From Allium sativum (taxonomy: Eukaryota > Streptophyta > Magnoliopsida > Asparagales > Amaryllidaceae): a stretch of 64,000 bases of DNA. Within the stretch, counting starts at the first letter, position 1. The number at the start of each line of letters is the position of its first letter. The stretch spans positions 314,004,922-314,068,921 of the forward strand of contig CM060926.1 of the NCBI GenBank assembly GCA_030737875.1, in the 5' to 3' direction. The notes under the pieces were generated by a model, which searched no databases, had not been told where the DNA came from, and worked only from the letters and a program-made list of their open reading frames with translations. Made by a program: the position numbers and the translations under genes. Shown piece after piece: positions 10,528-24,900 of the stretch.

Positions 10528-13500
10528 TGTAACATCCCCTATTTTTAGCGATTCAATAATTTATTTAATTATTTAAATAGTGTTTTGGATATTTAAAAGG
10601 TTTAATTAAAAAATTTCGATTATTTAAAAAATATAAGAGGTGGAATAATTAATTCAATTTCCGAAATAGTTGGAAATAGTTGAATTTGCAACATTGTGTG
10701 AATTGGATCATTTAAAATATTTAATTCAGTTTAGAATTGAATTATAATAACAAATTTATTTATCGATGACATTTGAACATATAATTAGAGTATAATTTAA
10801 AACGAGCTCATAATGTTGCGGTAGTTCGTAATTTTACGTTTTTGAACTTTAAATATACAGGATTTTCTATAAGTCAGATTTCTTCGAAACAAGAAACGTT
10901 CGAATCTATTGAACGATAATTTTCTAATGGACGAGAAAAATCGAGATTTCGTGTTATAAATTTTAAGTTATGTCCAAATCAAATTTTCAGAAAGTCGGTA
11001 TCAAATTCGTTTATAATTTATAACGGTTTATTTTATAATACAAAAGGATTTTAATATAAACTGAATATCAATTTAACTTGGATTTTGAAATATCAAGTTA
11101 TAAATCCAAGTATGTATATTTTGAAGCTGTATGATATTCTATGTGAATATATACGATAATTTTAATTTATTAATATTGAATTAATTTGTTTTTGAATATA
11201 TTAATATTTTATTGGTTTATTTAGAGCCTTAAAAATAGCCATTTGTGCAAAAGACCTCCATTTCGACGAAATTAAATTTTATAGCTCTAGAATATTAAAT
11301 TTTGTTAAATTTTAAATTTCATGATTTTTGGAGTCAATATGTGCCGTACGCGATTTTAATGTGAAAAACAGTCAATAAGTTGACTTTAAAAATACGTTGT
11401 GAGCAAACGGAATCGGAATTCAACGAAACAAGTTTCATTGGGTTCGTAATGTCGAACCGTAGCTATATGTCCCTTTTCATCGAATTTGGATATTTTATGT
11501 GATCATAGGGATTTTTAACGACAAATACAGACAGCGTTGAAATAAAAATTTATATAAATATCGAATAAAAAATATATAAAACCTACCTATAAATACACTA
11601 CAATTCTCCTAAACCTAAAACTTTCAATCCTCTGGTCAAATAATTTCCTACATCACTCATTTTTCACACAACGAAAATGGTGAACTAAAATAAATCCAAA
11701 CAAGTATAGAAAAATCCCTATAAAATAACAAACATGTATATTCAGATTCATCTAGGTTGCTTTACAATGCTGTGTGAATATTGTTGAGGTCGATACCATT
11801 TTTTATTGTGTGAAGGAAAACAGCGAACGCCTAGGGTTTCGATATTCTCGGAAATGGAGCATTGATTTCAGTTTTTGATGTTATATATGGGTTTGTGCGA
11901 TCAAATGGATTGTATTGGCCAAAATTTGTGGGGATCAGCATGTTTTTCTATCGCAAGTCGTACTATGTCGTGAAGAGGAGCTGAGCAAGGCAATCGAGAA
12001 GTGATTTGCAAGCTTGTTGGAATGGGGATGGAGTTGAAGAGGGATGGAAGAGGTGTATTTCGGTATTTACAGATATTGAATTAATAAATGTATGATAGAG
12101 TTTGGGTTTGAGGATGCTACTGTAATGGAGGAGGTCGGGTTATGTTCTGGATGAAGAAGAGGATGAGGAGCGGTTTTAGGGGTATGACGTGGATTAGTGA
12201 TAGGCTTAGGTAATTAATTAATCTTTACTTTAATGTTAATGACCTTATCAATGTTACCAATCTTGTAAAAATACATAACTTTGCCATACAAGATCCGAAT
12301 TTGACGTAACAAGATCCTTGGGATCGTATGGATGAACGCTACACAATGGAACCGGTCTTGAGCGATTTGGAGCTTGTCTCAATTTTTGGTGAAATTAAAC
12401 GTCTTATTCAAACCATCGACCATTAATCGTCATTCAACGATTAATGACCAAAGTGAGTAAACTCACTAACTCTGTCCAGTTTATAATTTTATAAACGTAA
12501 TTTAGTATTGATAAATTATGATTGATTTTTATGTGATGGTTGTTTGGATGGATTGCTAATTAATTGGTTGAAAATATAGATATAGTTATATATATAAATC
12601 TTTAATTAAGTATTAATTCTGTTTATCAGAATATTTCATGTTGATATAAAATTCGTGTTATTTATGTTGATTAACATCTTTGGATGCAGGAAAGACAGGT
12701 TGGAGGGATCCAACTGGATTCCTAAACTTTTATATTACTGTTTTTTCATATATTATGATATATGATGTGATATATTATCTGCAATTGATTATGTGTGTTT
12801 GGATGGTACTGGGCCTTTTTATGTGGTATTTTAAATACCATAAGTATATTTGATTATAAAAAGGAATAATTGAAGTGGGTATTAAATTTAAGGATTTTAC
12901 CAAATCAATAGATTTTATAAAAAGGAATTATTTGGAAATTAAACAGGAAACTTCTATAGAAAGTTATTAATAGTTATATGGAATGGATATGATTTTTTTT
13001 AAAATTAATAGAATTGTAAAAGGGAATTGCGAGTTATAAAAGAATTATGAGAAGATTAATTTAAAGTAGATATTAAATAGAAATATGTTTTTAACAGATA
13101 AGTTGAGAAGGATAATTTATAAACGATGTTATAGATTAATAAAAAATATTTATCATTGGATAAATAAAAATATAAGTCTGAATTTATATAGGGAAGTAAG
13201 AATCGATTTTAACACCGACATTTGAAATTGAATGTGAACATAGCAATTATAAAGGGAGTTCTCGATGAAATAATAAGTTTTGGAAATAAAATAAGATTTT
13301 TATGAATAGTCTATAAATAGAAATGTAAAAAGAATTTGGATTTGAGATATTGTTTTAAAATGTGAAATCAAACTGATTGATTTTATAAAAAAGAATTATA
13401 TTCACGTTTGAGGTGAATAATGGATGGAAGTAAATATTTGCAAATAAAAACTCTTATAAAGGAAATTGGATTTTGAAGTGGGAATTAAAATGGAGTTAAT

Positions 13501-15309
13501 GGAGTTAGAAACCGACTGGAGATTACTTATGTTAAATGGCTTTTCGAGTGTCGATCTGATGTTGGTTTCGGCCGTCGGGGTTGATACTTAGGAAGTTGTT
13601 CTCTTACTAGTTACAGTTAGATACTGATAGATGTAGGAGGATAGTGATGCGTGAATAAGGAATGGAAATGTTTTCCAATGTAATAATGTATATTTTTTAA
13701 ATTTAGAAAATAAGAATTTATGAATATATGGAAACAGGAAATGGGGAAGTGAATAAATAAATAATAAATTAATTTAAAGAGAAAATGTTGATTGATGATT
13801 GATCAATAAAATTTCCATTTGGAAATAAGATCGTTGTGTGTATGGATGTTTTCCTTTGATAGTTAAATAACCAGCTACAAAGTTTTGACCATTTTTATGT
13901 TGTTAATACAAAGAGACCGGGACCAGATATATTATATGGAAACCACTCCGTATTGGCATAAGCATTGTGAATCAAATTTGCTGAAGGAATTGAAGACGGA
14001 GTTTATGCAAGGGCTATTCTGGCAATCCTAGGTAGAAATTGCCTAAGATGGATTGACGGAGTGGTGCCTTCGGTTTGTCCAGTCCGAGGACAACTTGTAT
14101 AGACGAATGACTAACAGAGTATCCCTAACAAATCAGATATGTTGATCTCTTCAAACATATTACATTTGGTTGTGGAGGAATTCGTTTCTATTAGCTTTGT
14201 ACCCGTGATATTTTTGGGAAATCGATAAATGGTTTGGCAGGTTTGACGATGTGGCATTCAAAGTGAATGAAGATGTGGCATGTCAAAGATAAGAGTGGAC
14301 ACAAGTCTCACAACTAGGAAATAATATAAAATAGCGCAGGTCGCATGACTAAGTAGGTAGCTCCCAATTAGGGTGTATTGTCACCTGATCTAGAGAAAAT
14401 CCATTTGCTTCTTTATTCTATTTCGATGTTGTCCCGTTCGGGAAATGGTTGCTGATCCTAACCGTTGGTGAAAATATATTTGGTACACTCAAGCAAAATG
14501 AGTGACCAGACATGTTTAACCTGGGTAGCAAGACGTTCTTATTGAAACCAGTGTATTCCTCTCTAAAGACAAACTGTCAGAAGGTGGTCCCATACCTTGC
14601 CAGTTGGGATCCATTACCCAATAAGCGTCTGGGGGTATTAATTATATATTATGTATGTGGAACGTGAGATGAAAGCATTCAGCTAGATTTCTATTTACTT
14701 GATTTAGACATTATTATAATATCAGAAGAGTATTGATTTAAAGAATGTTTTTGCTTATCATAAGGTAAAACCATCCATGTTTATGTGTGGATCGGTCTTA
14801 CGATTATCCTTTCTTTTAAAAGGAATTTTAAAATTTAAACCAAGTGGTTGGAGTTTACTCACACTGGTCCCATGACTGACCTAGAGTTTATTTTGTTTTG
14901 TTTTACCCTAAACTCTTGGGTGTCTAAATTTGTACGGGCAGTCAAGTAGTCGGGATTTTAAAGATATATTTGAAAGAGCTTGGAGCCGGGGGCTTCAACA
15001 TTTTATAGCTACAATTTATTTCCGCTGTGATGTTATGTGTTGTACTCTGAAATGGTATGTATATACAGTTATAAGTTTGTATTTCAAAAGTTATGATATA
15101 TAATATATTTTATTCGTTCCGCTGTGAGATTCGTGTTTATTCTAATTATGTTCTCTTGTGATCTTCTTCTTCTTGTATTCTAACTTTCTTTTTCTTCCTA
15201 TTTCTCACCCTCTAACTTCTTTCTATTAATGATCGGGTATGTTCGATGCTTGAATAGTTGACACAAGTTTTATGTCAATTTTCTGGGTCAGAAATCCCAG
15301 TTCGTTACA
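10528..15309 (+). repeat. A 5' LTR, 4782 bp, uninterrupted
   Basis: Begins TGTAACATCCC and ends CAGTTCGTTACA. Its first kilobase is related to the start of the B/C/D LTRs (GCGGTAGTTCG, CGACGAAA and TCCAATGGA-type words). Its last kilobase is related to their 3' end (CCCATGACTGACCTAGAGTTTA). No coding sequence. It has a TATA box at 11588-11595. Confidence 0.92.
11588..11595 (+). promoter_or_regulatory. TATA box of A LTR
   Basis: TATAAATA in CCTATAAATACACTAC. It is kept at 19283-19290 in the other LTR despite divergence around it. It suggests a start near 11620, about 1.1 kb into the LTR. Confidence 0.65.
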
Positions 15310-15310
15310 A

Positions 15311-15322
15311 TGGTATCAGAGC
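15311..15322 (+). other. A primer-binding site
   Basis: TGGTATCAGAGC one base after the LTR end; perfect initiator-Met tRNA site. Confidence 0.9.
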
Positions 15323-16814
15323 TAAAGGTTGAGTGATTACCTTGGCTTTGTGGCATAACTCAATAGAGATGGGGTTAGTAATACCCTAAATTGAGTTTAT
15401 GTGTATGTATACGAGGGATTTTGTTTGTAGATTTTATAAAAATGGTTTTATAATGTGGAGATTTATTGGTTGAGTGGCTTATGAATACTGGTCGATCAAG
15501 TTGATCCACTATATTGATAGTGGTTCCTAAACACTTGAATACGATGAACCGACACAGTATGTTTTATAAAGAGGGCAAATGAAATAATTTTACCCAAATT
15601 TTATTTCGACAGAAAATAATTATCTTAAGATTATTATAATATATTTGACGTGTTGGTTGTTATTATAATCGAATAAGATTATAATTGAGATGGTCATACA
15701 TATAACCAAATTAAATTTGTATAAGTGTTATGAAATGAATTAAATCTGAATTTAAATTAGAATTGGAATTAAAACCCTGGAAACCAGGGAAGGTATTTGC
15801 AAATGAATTTGGGTTAAACACTTGGAAGTTTTAAAATCCTAGGAGATTTTGAAATGTTTTCAAGCATTAGGAAGGATATTTTGAAATAATTTTAAAATGG
15901 AAGTGTTTTAAGAAATGAATTTGGAAAATGATATAGTATTGAACTCACTTCAATCATTGGGAAATAACCCCAATGATGCTGGCCACTTGATCAGTGTTCA
16001 TTTTCGAGTTCTAAATGACGGATTACTTCCAAAGATAATATTTCCAATTATTTTGGGAAAACAAGTTGTTTTGAAATTCCGAAATGAATATTGATTTTTA
16101 AAAAGCTAAGTTGTTTAAAACTCCCAAGAAAAGATTATTTAAAATAAAATGGATTGATTTTTGGGATAAAAATCGAATTTTGAATTTGGAACTGATTAGA
16201 GAAATAAATTAATTAATAAAATTTTATGGAATGGAACTTAACTAGGTTGAGTATATTGGATTGTGAGATAGGAATCTTAAATGATATTGGATTGGTGAGT
16301 TAAGAGTTTGGAATCAAATATAGAACCTGAATTTGAAATAGATTTTGGCTTGGGTACAAGAGAATGATTTGGTTTGAGGATATAAAAAAGTCGATTGGAG
16401 TTTGATTTGGATGACATTGGTATATGCTTAATTAGTAGCAGATGGAAAGGATATAATAATATGCCTGACAAAAAGGCACAAATTTATTTTTACATTGGGT
16501 ATGAGATTTTTATGAGCCTATTTGGTAAGTCGCTTGGCGTTTTGATTTTCTTTTGGATTGAAAGAGGCCTAGAGAGGCGAGTTGTAGTTGTATCGATTGA
16601 GTAGTGCAAAGGAGACGTTGGCGAAATTTATAGTGTTAGAAAATTTTCATAATTTTTTAAAAAATTCTAGTTAATCAAAATGAATAAATATTTTATTCGA
16701 AATTAGTTGGTTCAGTTGAAACTAAAGTTAAGAAGAAAAATAAAAGATTTTTAACCTAGTCAATAGGTTTGTAGCATTTTCCCATCTTAGTAATTTTGGG
16801 GACTAAATTCTATT

Positions 16815-16827
16815 AAGGGGAAAGGAA
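16815..16827 (+). other. A polypurine tract
   Basis: AAGGGGAAAGGAA directly before TGTAACGTCCC of the 3' LTR. Confidence 0.85.
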
Positions 16828-17251
16828 TGTAACGTCCCGGATTTTTAGCAATTTAATAATTTATTTAATAATTTAAATAGTGATTTGGAGATTTAAAAGG
16901 TTTATTAAATAATTTTGATTATTTAAATAATATAAGAGGTGGAATAATTAATTTAATTTTCGAAATAGTTGGAAATAGTTGAATTTACAATACTGTGTGA
17001 ATTGGATCATTTAAAATATTTAATTCAGTTTAGAATTGAATTATAATAACAAATTTATTTATCGATGACATTTGAACATATAATTATATTATAAATCAAA
17101 ACGAGCTCGTAATGTCGCGGTAGTTCATAATTTCATGTTTTGAACTTTAAATGAATATACAGGATTTGTTATAAGTTGGATTTCTTCGAAACAAGAAACG
17201 TTCGAATCTATTAAACGATATTTTTCTAATGGAAGAGAAAATTCGAGATTT
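16828..17251 (+). repeat. A 3' LTR, first piece (to LINE insertion)
   Basis: Collinear with 10528 onward. It ends with the first copy of the 15-bp duplication GAAAATTCGAGATTT (17237-17251). Confidence 0.9.
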
Positions 17252-18626
17252 TTTTTTTATTCTTTTTTTCAAAAGGTTTTCCATTGAACAACAGCTATTA
17301 CAGATCCTACGAGATACAAAACAGAAAAGCCAAAAGAAGCCGATTGCTCCACAAAACAAATGCAACACAGAAACAAAGAGAAAAATCACAGAGATAACCA
17401 AACAGACTAAACAAAACAGCCTTCCTATTCCTATCACCAATCTTGGTCACCACCAAAACCAAAGTGTCGCAGGAGACATACCCAGGACATCCAACAACAA
17501 TCACGGGTCGACTGGCAACCCGATAAGCACTTGACCCTAGACCCAGTAGCAAGAAAGCAAGGACAGGCTCCCACACAACCAAACAAGCAGAATCCAATCT
17601 TCAAAAAATAACCCAGTGAGCATCGTCCAGTACCTCCAAAGCCTCGGGACCGACCACAAATTGAAAGGAACAAGCCGACTACATAGAGTGCAATGAATAC
17701 ATCCACACCACAAAATGCCAGCACAATCATCCCAAAGGCCGATGAAGCCGAGACACCAGTAATAGTCCACCGAAAGGTGATGAACACATTACTTAGTGAA
17801 AGAAAGAGAGCTAACCAAGCAAAGAACGACGTAACACAGTGCAAGTCATGGAAGAAGACGATACTGCACTCCATTGGAAAAACAGAGGCAGAGAAATCAG
17901 AAGCAAGACAACAAGATAAGGACCATCGGATTGGGTACAAAAATAAGCAGGAAGATGGAAAATGAGGTTGTAAAGAAGGGGAACCTGCAGAACGACAAGC
18001 ACAGGTCCCACAAACAAATCATAGCAACAACCAGCAAGGGGGAATACGATACCAAGGCGCCGATCCAAGACGAGATCTGCGCTACAGACAACAAAGTGAG
18101 ACAACCCCCACCAGTGCCAACAGAGGCTTCACAAGACCAGTAAAGGTCCGAGAATGCCACAAAGCGAACACGAACTCAGCAGAAAAAAGCCAGATCTGCG
18201 AATAAGCTGCAAAACCAACCAACAACTTTGTTGAACCAACAAACCCTAGTAAAGAGGGGCTCAAGAGCATCTGCGATTGAAAATAACACCCGAGAGTAGC
18301 AGATCTGAACGGGAAAGCAGATCTGAGCAAGGAAGCAGCGGTAACAAAAATGGTGATAGGAAAAAGAAAAAGCAAAAAAGAAAACCGGAAACGAAGACAG
18401 ATAAAATCAAACGAAAACCGCGGATGAGGAGATAAGGGTAATGGAGGACGATTCGGGTGAGGGAGGGAAAGAAATGAACAGGCGAAGAGAAGAATAGATG
18501 GAGGAAGAAAGGCGGCGGCGGAAACCTTGTTTATGCTTATTCAGATGTAACCAAATTGAAGAAAAAATGCTTACGCTAATCTAAAGGTCGAGATCAAACT
18601 AAATTCAAAATAGTATCTTTACACTT
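17252..18626 (-). mobile_element. F: LINE-like or processed-transcript insertion, minus strand
   Basis: A 1375-bp insertion absent from A's 5' LTR, flanked by 15-bp duplications (17237-17251 and 18627-18641). It starts with a T-rich run, TTTTTTTTATTC then more T, which is an A-rich tail on the minus strand. This marks target-primed retrotransposition. Minus-strand sequence just before the tail (CAATGGAAAACC) resembles plant LINE 3' ends. The 5' part, read on the minus strand, is CT-rich with GCCGCCGCC and looks like a UTR. No endonuclease or RT is seen. A 168-residue minus-strand frame (17940-17434), rich in Cys and Phe, matches no family I recognise. It could be a non-autonomous LINE or a processed pseudogene. 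Confidence 0.8.
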
Positions 18627-21600
18627 GAAAATTCGAGATTTCGTGTTATAAATTGTAAGTTATGTAAAAATCAAATTTTTCGAGAGTCTCTATGGAATTC
18701 GTTTACAATTTATAACGGTTTATTTATATTACAAAAGGATTTTAATATAAATTGAATATCGATTTAACTTGGATTTTGAAATATCGAGTTAGAAATCCAA
18801 GTATGTTTATTTTTAAGTTGTATGATATTCTATGTAATAATATACGATAATATTAATTTATTAATATTAAATTATTATTTTTTTGAATATATTGATATTT
18901 TATTGGTTTATTTAGAGCCTTAAAAATAGCCGTTTTTGCAAATTACCTCCATTTTCGACAAAATTAATTTTTATAGATCCGAAATATTAAATTATTGTTA
19001 AATTTCAAATTTCATGATTTTTGGAGTCAATATGTGGCCGTATGCGATTTTAATGTGAAAAACAGTCAATAACTTGACTTTAAAATACACTGTGTGAGCA
19101 AACGGACTCGGAATTCGACGAAACAAGTTTCATAGGGTCCGTAATGTCGAACCATAGCTTTGTGTCCATTTTCATCGAATTAGGATATTGTATGTGATCA
19201 TAGGGATTTTTAATGAAAATTATACTCAGCGTTGAAATAAAAATTTATATAAATATCAAATAAAAAAAATATAAAACCTACTTATAAATACACTACAATT
19301 CTCCTAAACCTAAAACTTTCATTCCTCTGGTCAAATAATATCCGCCGTCACTCATTCTTCACACAACAAAAATGGTGAGAAAAAATATATCCAAATAGAT
19401 ACAAATAAATCCCTATAAATCGGATTCAACTAGGGTTTCTCTTCAATGTTGTGTGAATATTGCTGAGTTCGATACCATTTTCTGTTGCATGAAGGAAAAC
19501 AGCGAACACCTAGGGTTTCAATATTCTCGGAAATGGAGCATTGATTCTAGTTTTTGATGTTATATACGGGTTTGTGTGATCGAATGGAGTGTATTGGCCA
19601 AAATTGGTGGGGATCGGCATGTTTTTCTATCACAATTCGCAGTGTGTTATGAAGAGGAGCTAAGCGACCCAATCGAGATGTGAGGTGCGAGCTTGTTGGA
19701 ATGGGGATGGAGTTAAAGAGGGCTGGAACAGGTGTACTTCGGTATTTATGGTTTCTGAATTAGTGAATGTATGATGGAGTTTGGGTTTGAGGAAGCTATT
19801 TAATGGCGGAGGTCAGGTTACGTTCTGGGTGAAGAAGAGGATGAGAAGCGGTTTAAGGGGTATGACATGGATTAGTGATAAGCTTAGGTAATTAATTAAA
19901 CTTTACTTTAATGTTAATGACCTTATCAATATTACCAACCTTGTAAAAATACATAACCTTGTCATACATGATTCGAATTTGACGAAACAGGATCCATTGG
20001 GAACGTATGGACGAATGCTACATAATGGAACTGGTCTGGAGTGATTTGGAGCTCATCTCAACTTTTGGTGAAATTAAACGTCTGATTCAAACCATCGACC
20101 GCTAATCATTATTCAATGATTAACGACCAAAGTGAGTAAACTAACTAACTCTGTCCAGTTTATAATTTTATAACGTAATTTAGTATTGATAAGTAATGAT
20201 TGACTTCTGTGTGATGATTGTTTGGATGAATTGCTAATTAATTGGTTGAAAATATAAATATAGTTATATATAATTTTTTAATTAAATATTGATTATGTTT
20301 ATCAGAATATTTCATGTCGATATAAAATTCGTGTTATTTGTGTTAATTAACATCTGTGGATGCAGGAAACACGGGCTGGAGGGATCCGACTGGATTCTTC
20401 ATCTTTCATATTACTTTTTTTTCATATATTATGATATATGATGTGATATATTATCTGTAGTTGATTGTGTGGGTTTGGATGTTACTGGTCCTTTTTATGT
20501 GGTATTTTAAATACCATAAGTATATTTGATTATAAAAAGGAATGGTTGAAGTGGATATTAAATTTAAGAATTTTATAAAATCAATAGATTTTACAAAAAG
20601 GAAATATTTGGAAATTAAATAAGAAACTTTTGTAGAAAGTTATCAACAGTTATATGGACTGGACATGATTTGTTTTAAAATTAATAGAATTATAAAAGGG
20701 GATTGCGAGTTATAAAAGAATTATGAGAAGATCAATTTAAAGTAGATATTAAATAGAAATATGTTTTAATAGATAAATTGAGAAGGATAATTTATAAATG
20801 ATGTTTATAAATTAAGAAAAATATTTATTATTGGATAAATAAAATTACAAGTTCGAATTTATATAGAGAAGTAAGAATCGGTTTTAACGCTGATATTTGA
20901 AATTGAATGTGAACATAGCAGTTATAAAGGGAATTATCAATGAGATTATAAGTGTTGGAAATAAAATAAGATTTTTATGAATAGTTTATAAAGAGAAGTA
21001 TTAAAAGAATTTGGATTTGAGATATTGTTTTAAATGCGAAATCAAACTAATTGATTTTATAAAAAGATATATTCATGTTTGAGTTGAATAATGGGTGGAA
21101 GTAAATATTTTCAAATAAAAACTCTTATAAAGGAAATTGGGTTTTGAAATAGGAATTAAAATGGAGTTAAGGGAATTAGAAACTGAATGGAGATTAGTTA
21201 AGTTGAATGGCTTTCTAAGTGTCAATCTGATGTTGGTTTTGGCCTTCGGGGTTGATATTAGGAAGTTGTTCTCTTACTAGTTTACAGTTAGAGACTGATA
21301 GATGTGAGAGAATAGTGATGCGTGAATAAGGAATGGAAATGTTTTCCAATGTAATAACGTATATTTTCTAAATTTAGAAAATAATAATTTATGAATACAT
21401 GGAAATGGTAAATAGGGAAACGAATAAATAAATGATAAATTAATTCAAAGGGAAAATGTTGGTTGATGATTAATCGATAAATTTCCATTTGGAAATAAGA
21501 TAGTTGTGTGTATGGATGTTTTCCTTTGATAGTTAAATAACTGACTATCAACATTTTGACCATTTTTCCGTTGTCAATACGGAGAGACCGGGATCAAAAT

Positions 21601-21919
21601 TATTACATGGAAACCACTCTATATTGGTATAAGCACTGCGAATCAAATTTGCTGAAGGAATTGAAGATGGAGTTTATGTAAGTCTATTCTAGTAATCCTA
21701 GGTAGAAATTGCCTAAGATGGATTGACGGAATGGTGCCTTCGGTTTGTCCAATCCCAGGACAACTTGTATGGACGACTGACTGACAGAGTATCCCTAACA
21801 AATCAGATATGTTGATCTCTTCAAACATATTACGTCTGGTGGCACAGGAATTCGTTTCTCTTAGCTTTGTACTTGTGGTATTGTTGAGAAGTCGATAAAT
21901 GGCTTGGCAGGTTTGATGA
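18627..21919 (+). repeat. A 3' LTR, second piece (to B insertion)
   Basis: Collinear with A's 5' LTR from about 10936 to 14260. It includes the TATA box at 19283-19290 and ends in GATGA (21915-21919), the target duplication of B. Confidence 0.9.
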
Positions 21920-24900
21920 TGAAACGACCTAAACTCGCCCTTATGGGAACACCCAGATTGAGTTGAGAACACGACAAATCAGAACACAAACAGAAGAACA
22001 TTTCATTGTTATTACACCAATTTACATCAGAGTACAAGAATATAACAGAGTATGAATAAATAATATACATCAGAAAAATATCATAGATTAAATTACATTA
22101 CATAGCAGCGGAAAATTAATACATAACACAACTGAAAGCAATACTCGGATACAGAGCTTTCCGAATATAGCTCCAGCTGTAAACCAGGATCCTGAAAAAA
22201 TAGAAATCTGCAAAACTGAAACTACTAGCTTCCCGTGTGGAAAATAGGGGCACCCAGAGTTTAGGTTAAAACAATAAACTCTAGGTCAGTCATGTGACTG
22301 GTGTGAGAACTAAAACAATTATTTAAAACTTTACTTTAATATCGGGTAAATCAAGGGACCACGCCGTATAACATGGAACGGGTTTTCTCCTATGAATACC
22401 AGTGCATAAAACAGTTTATATACAACGCAATGCTTTTTGAAAAATTGAAGCTATTATAATACTCAGGTCCCATCACACAATGCAACACAAGCCGGAGGAT
22501 AGAGTTTTACCTTATAATAGCAAAAATGCTTGGTACGTGAAATTTCGTATTTTATTATTACTATAAGTGAAGAAATCAACTTCAAATATAAACGTATCAA
22601 TCATAGAGGGCATAATATCCCATGTTACTATGTCGCCATACCAGTTCTGCAATTAAAACCGAAATGTCACGTATTGGAAGTTAGATTCCATCTATGAACC
22701 AAGGCAAGGGATCATCCTTACCGAATTCGAGACGCTCTAGCCCGTGTCTCAGGATACAGCCGCAACTGCACCTTGGATCTTCAGGGCTGGTCCACACTAA
22801 GTGGATTAATAATCCCTAAACAATATGTTTCCCCATCCTATGGGACATAAGTCTGGTCAGCATGTCGACCATGTCATCCACCAGCCTCGTAGAGACCGAT
22901 ATATCCGAGGTGCCTCACTATCCATCAAAATAATAAGCAACATACATATGAGTAAAATGTCTGGGCTCCATACCATGACACCACTCCTAGCTAGAAGGAA
23001 ACGTATGCCCTCCCTGTAGTCCTCTCCCGTTTCTGGTTCATACCGAGGTGTGAGGCTCATGAATTAACGCTACACAAAGCTATGCTATTTAAAGTCGTGC
23101 TTTGATCATCAACCACAAGGCCCTTTTTTCAACAAAAGCCTTGATCACATGCCACTCAGCATGCCACACTGTCACTCCATGCCATACCACTGATTTCTGC
23201 CAATATATAACCTCTAAGCTCGTACGTCTTAGAGAAGGGTGTTAAGCAAGAGAATAAATTCTCCACTACCAAACAGATATATATTTAGCAGAGATCAGTG
23301 AATACAGTATAAAGGAATACAATGTCAGACATACTATCCATTTGCAAGTCCGTTCTGGGTTTGAACGAAACCAGAGACACCTTATTCCTCGTCCTATATA
23401 TCCAATACAGGAGAGAGGTCCTCGCATATCCGATCGATCTCCAAGTACGTCTAGACGATCACCACTTATTACCTTGTCTTGGGATGCGTCCCAATAAAGA
23501 CATCAGTAATCATCCAAACGATGTGAAGATCTCCAGTCTTCAACCACCGTCTTCATCGTTGACTTATTGTCATATCGATTATTCAAAGTGGGATAAACCC
23601 GGTCTTTCCAAATAACTCACATATTCTATAAACAAGTGCTATAAAAACACAACATACGCCTCATTCCAATCCAGAATATTCCTTTATTAAAATATTCACA
23701 TCATTAGAGAAATGTTCCCATTAATTTTATCAAAGATAAATTCTTTAAATTTATTCTTTAATATTCCTTTGGATATCGATTCAAACCATATTAAGGTTTA
23801 TCCAAACTAGTCGGGATTAGCGCACCTTACCGATGTTATCATTTGTTTTATTCCCCAATCCCAACCTATTCATTCCAAGGAACAAATCTGGTAATACTCC
23901 ATATCAAACACCACGGTGTTATCGGAAAATTTAATTACCATTTCACGTTCAAATATAATTAATGATTTAACTATCGCCTGAAGTAAAACTGGGGGTACTC
24001 CATTCTCGATCATTTCCCAAATTTGATAATTTAAATTATCACATTTCCATTTCAATCTAATTAAAGATTCATTAAAATTTCACTTAGTTTTAATCTTCCA
24101 AAAAGAATCATTATATAATGATTATTCAAATTTAGGAAATAAATCCTGTCTTTAACTGGGTTAAAGAACCAATGTCATTTAAAACACAGTTCACGATAAA
24201 CCCAAAATCACATTTCATTAATTATGGAATCTTCGCGGAAAAAAGATCAATATATATATAATCGATATAAACTTCCATATCCAACCAATAATATAAATGG
24301 AATAATGGCAAAGCCTTTTAAATTCCATATATAGTAACAGTCTTCCTCCACAGAAGTTCACTTCGATTATTACCAAATAGAATTCCATTCCATTCTAATT
24401 TATTTTATTAAATTTGAAAACTTTTCTTTGGAAAATCCCATTAAATCTTAATAGAAAGATTTATATATTCCAAATCACATTTCACTATTAATCAGGATTA
24501 AGAACGAATGTCGTTAAAAACACAGTTCAAAATAAACCCAATTCACATTCCATTTTATTCCAATTACTAAATATAACTGGAAACTCTAATAATCTTAATT
24601 AAAACAATTATTCTTTTCACACGGGGTTTAAGAACAGTGTTATTAAAGACACCATTCACGACAAACCCAAAATCCAATTCTTTTATTAAATTCCAATTAA
24701 ATATTAATTAATTGGAAAACTTCATTAAATCTTAATTAAAAGATTTATTCTTTTCTCAACTGGGTTTAAGAAAAGTGTTATTTTAGACACCGTTCACGAC
24801 AAACCCAAAATCCAATTTAATTTTAAATACAAGGCTCTGAATAGAAATTATATCGGCTTATATTCAATATTAAATTCTGTAACTAACAGATATCATATTG

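Larger units (their letters stand above)
15310..16827 (+). other. A internal region, 1518 bp, non-coding
   Basis: No frame with retroelement similarity. A short hairpin (GGGG-TTAGTAAT-ACCC region, 15371-15386) follows the primer site. Near the 3' end is GAGCCTATTTGG-TAAG-TCGCTTGGC (16514-16538), related to the paired tetraloop motif in C and B. GGGGACTAAATTC precedes the purine tract and resembles the T1 junction. Confidence 0.8.

Noticed and set aside
17434..17940. A 168-residue minus-strand frame as a membrane protein gene
   Set aside because: It lies inside a retrotransposed insert, is rich in Cys and Phe from composition, and several overlapping frames are equally open. Kept only as a note under F.
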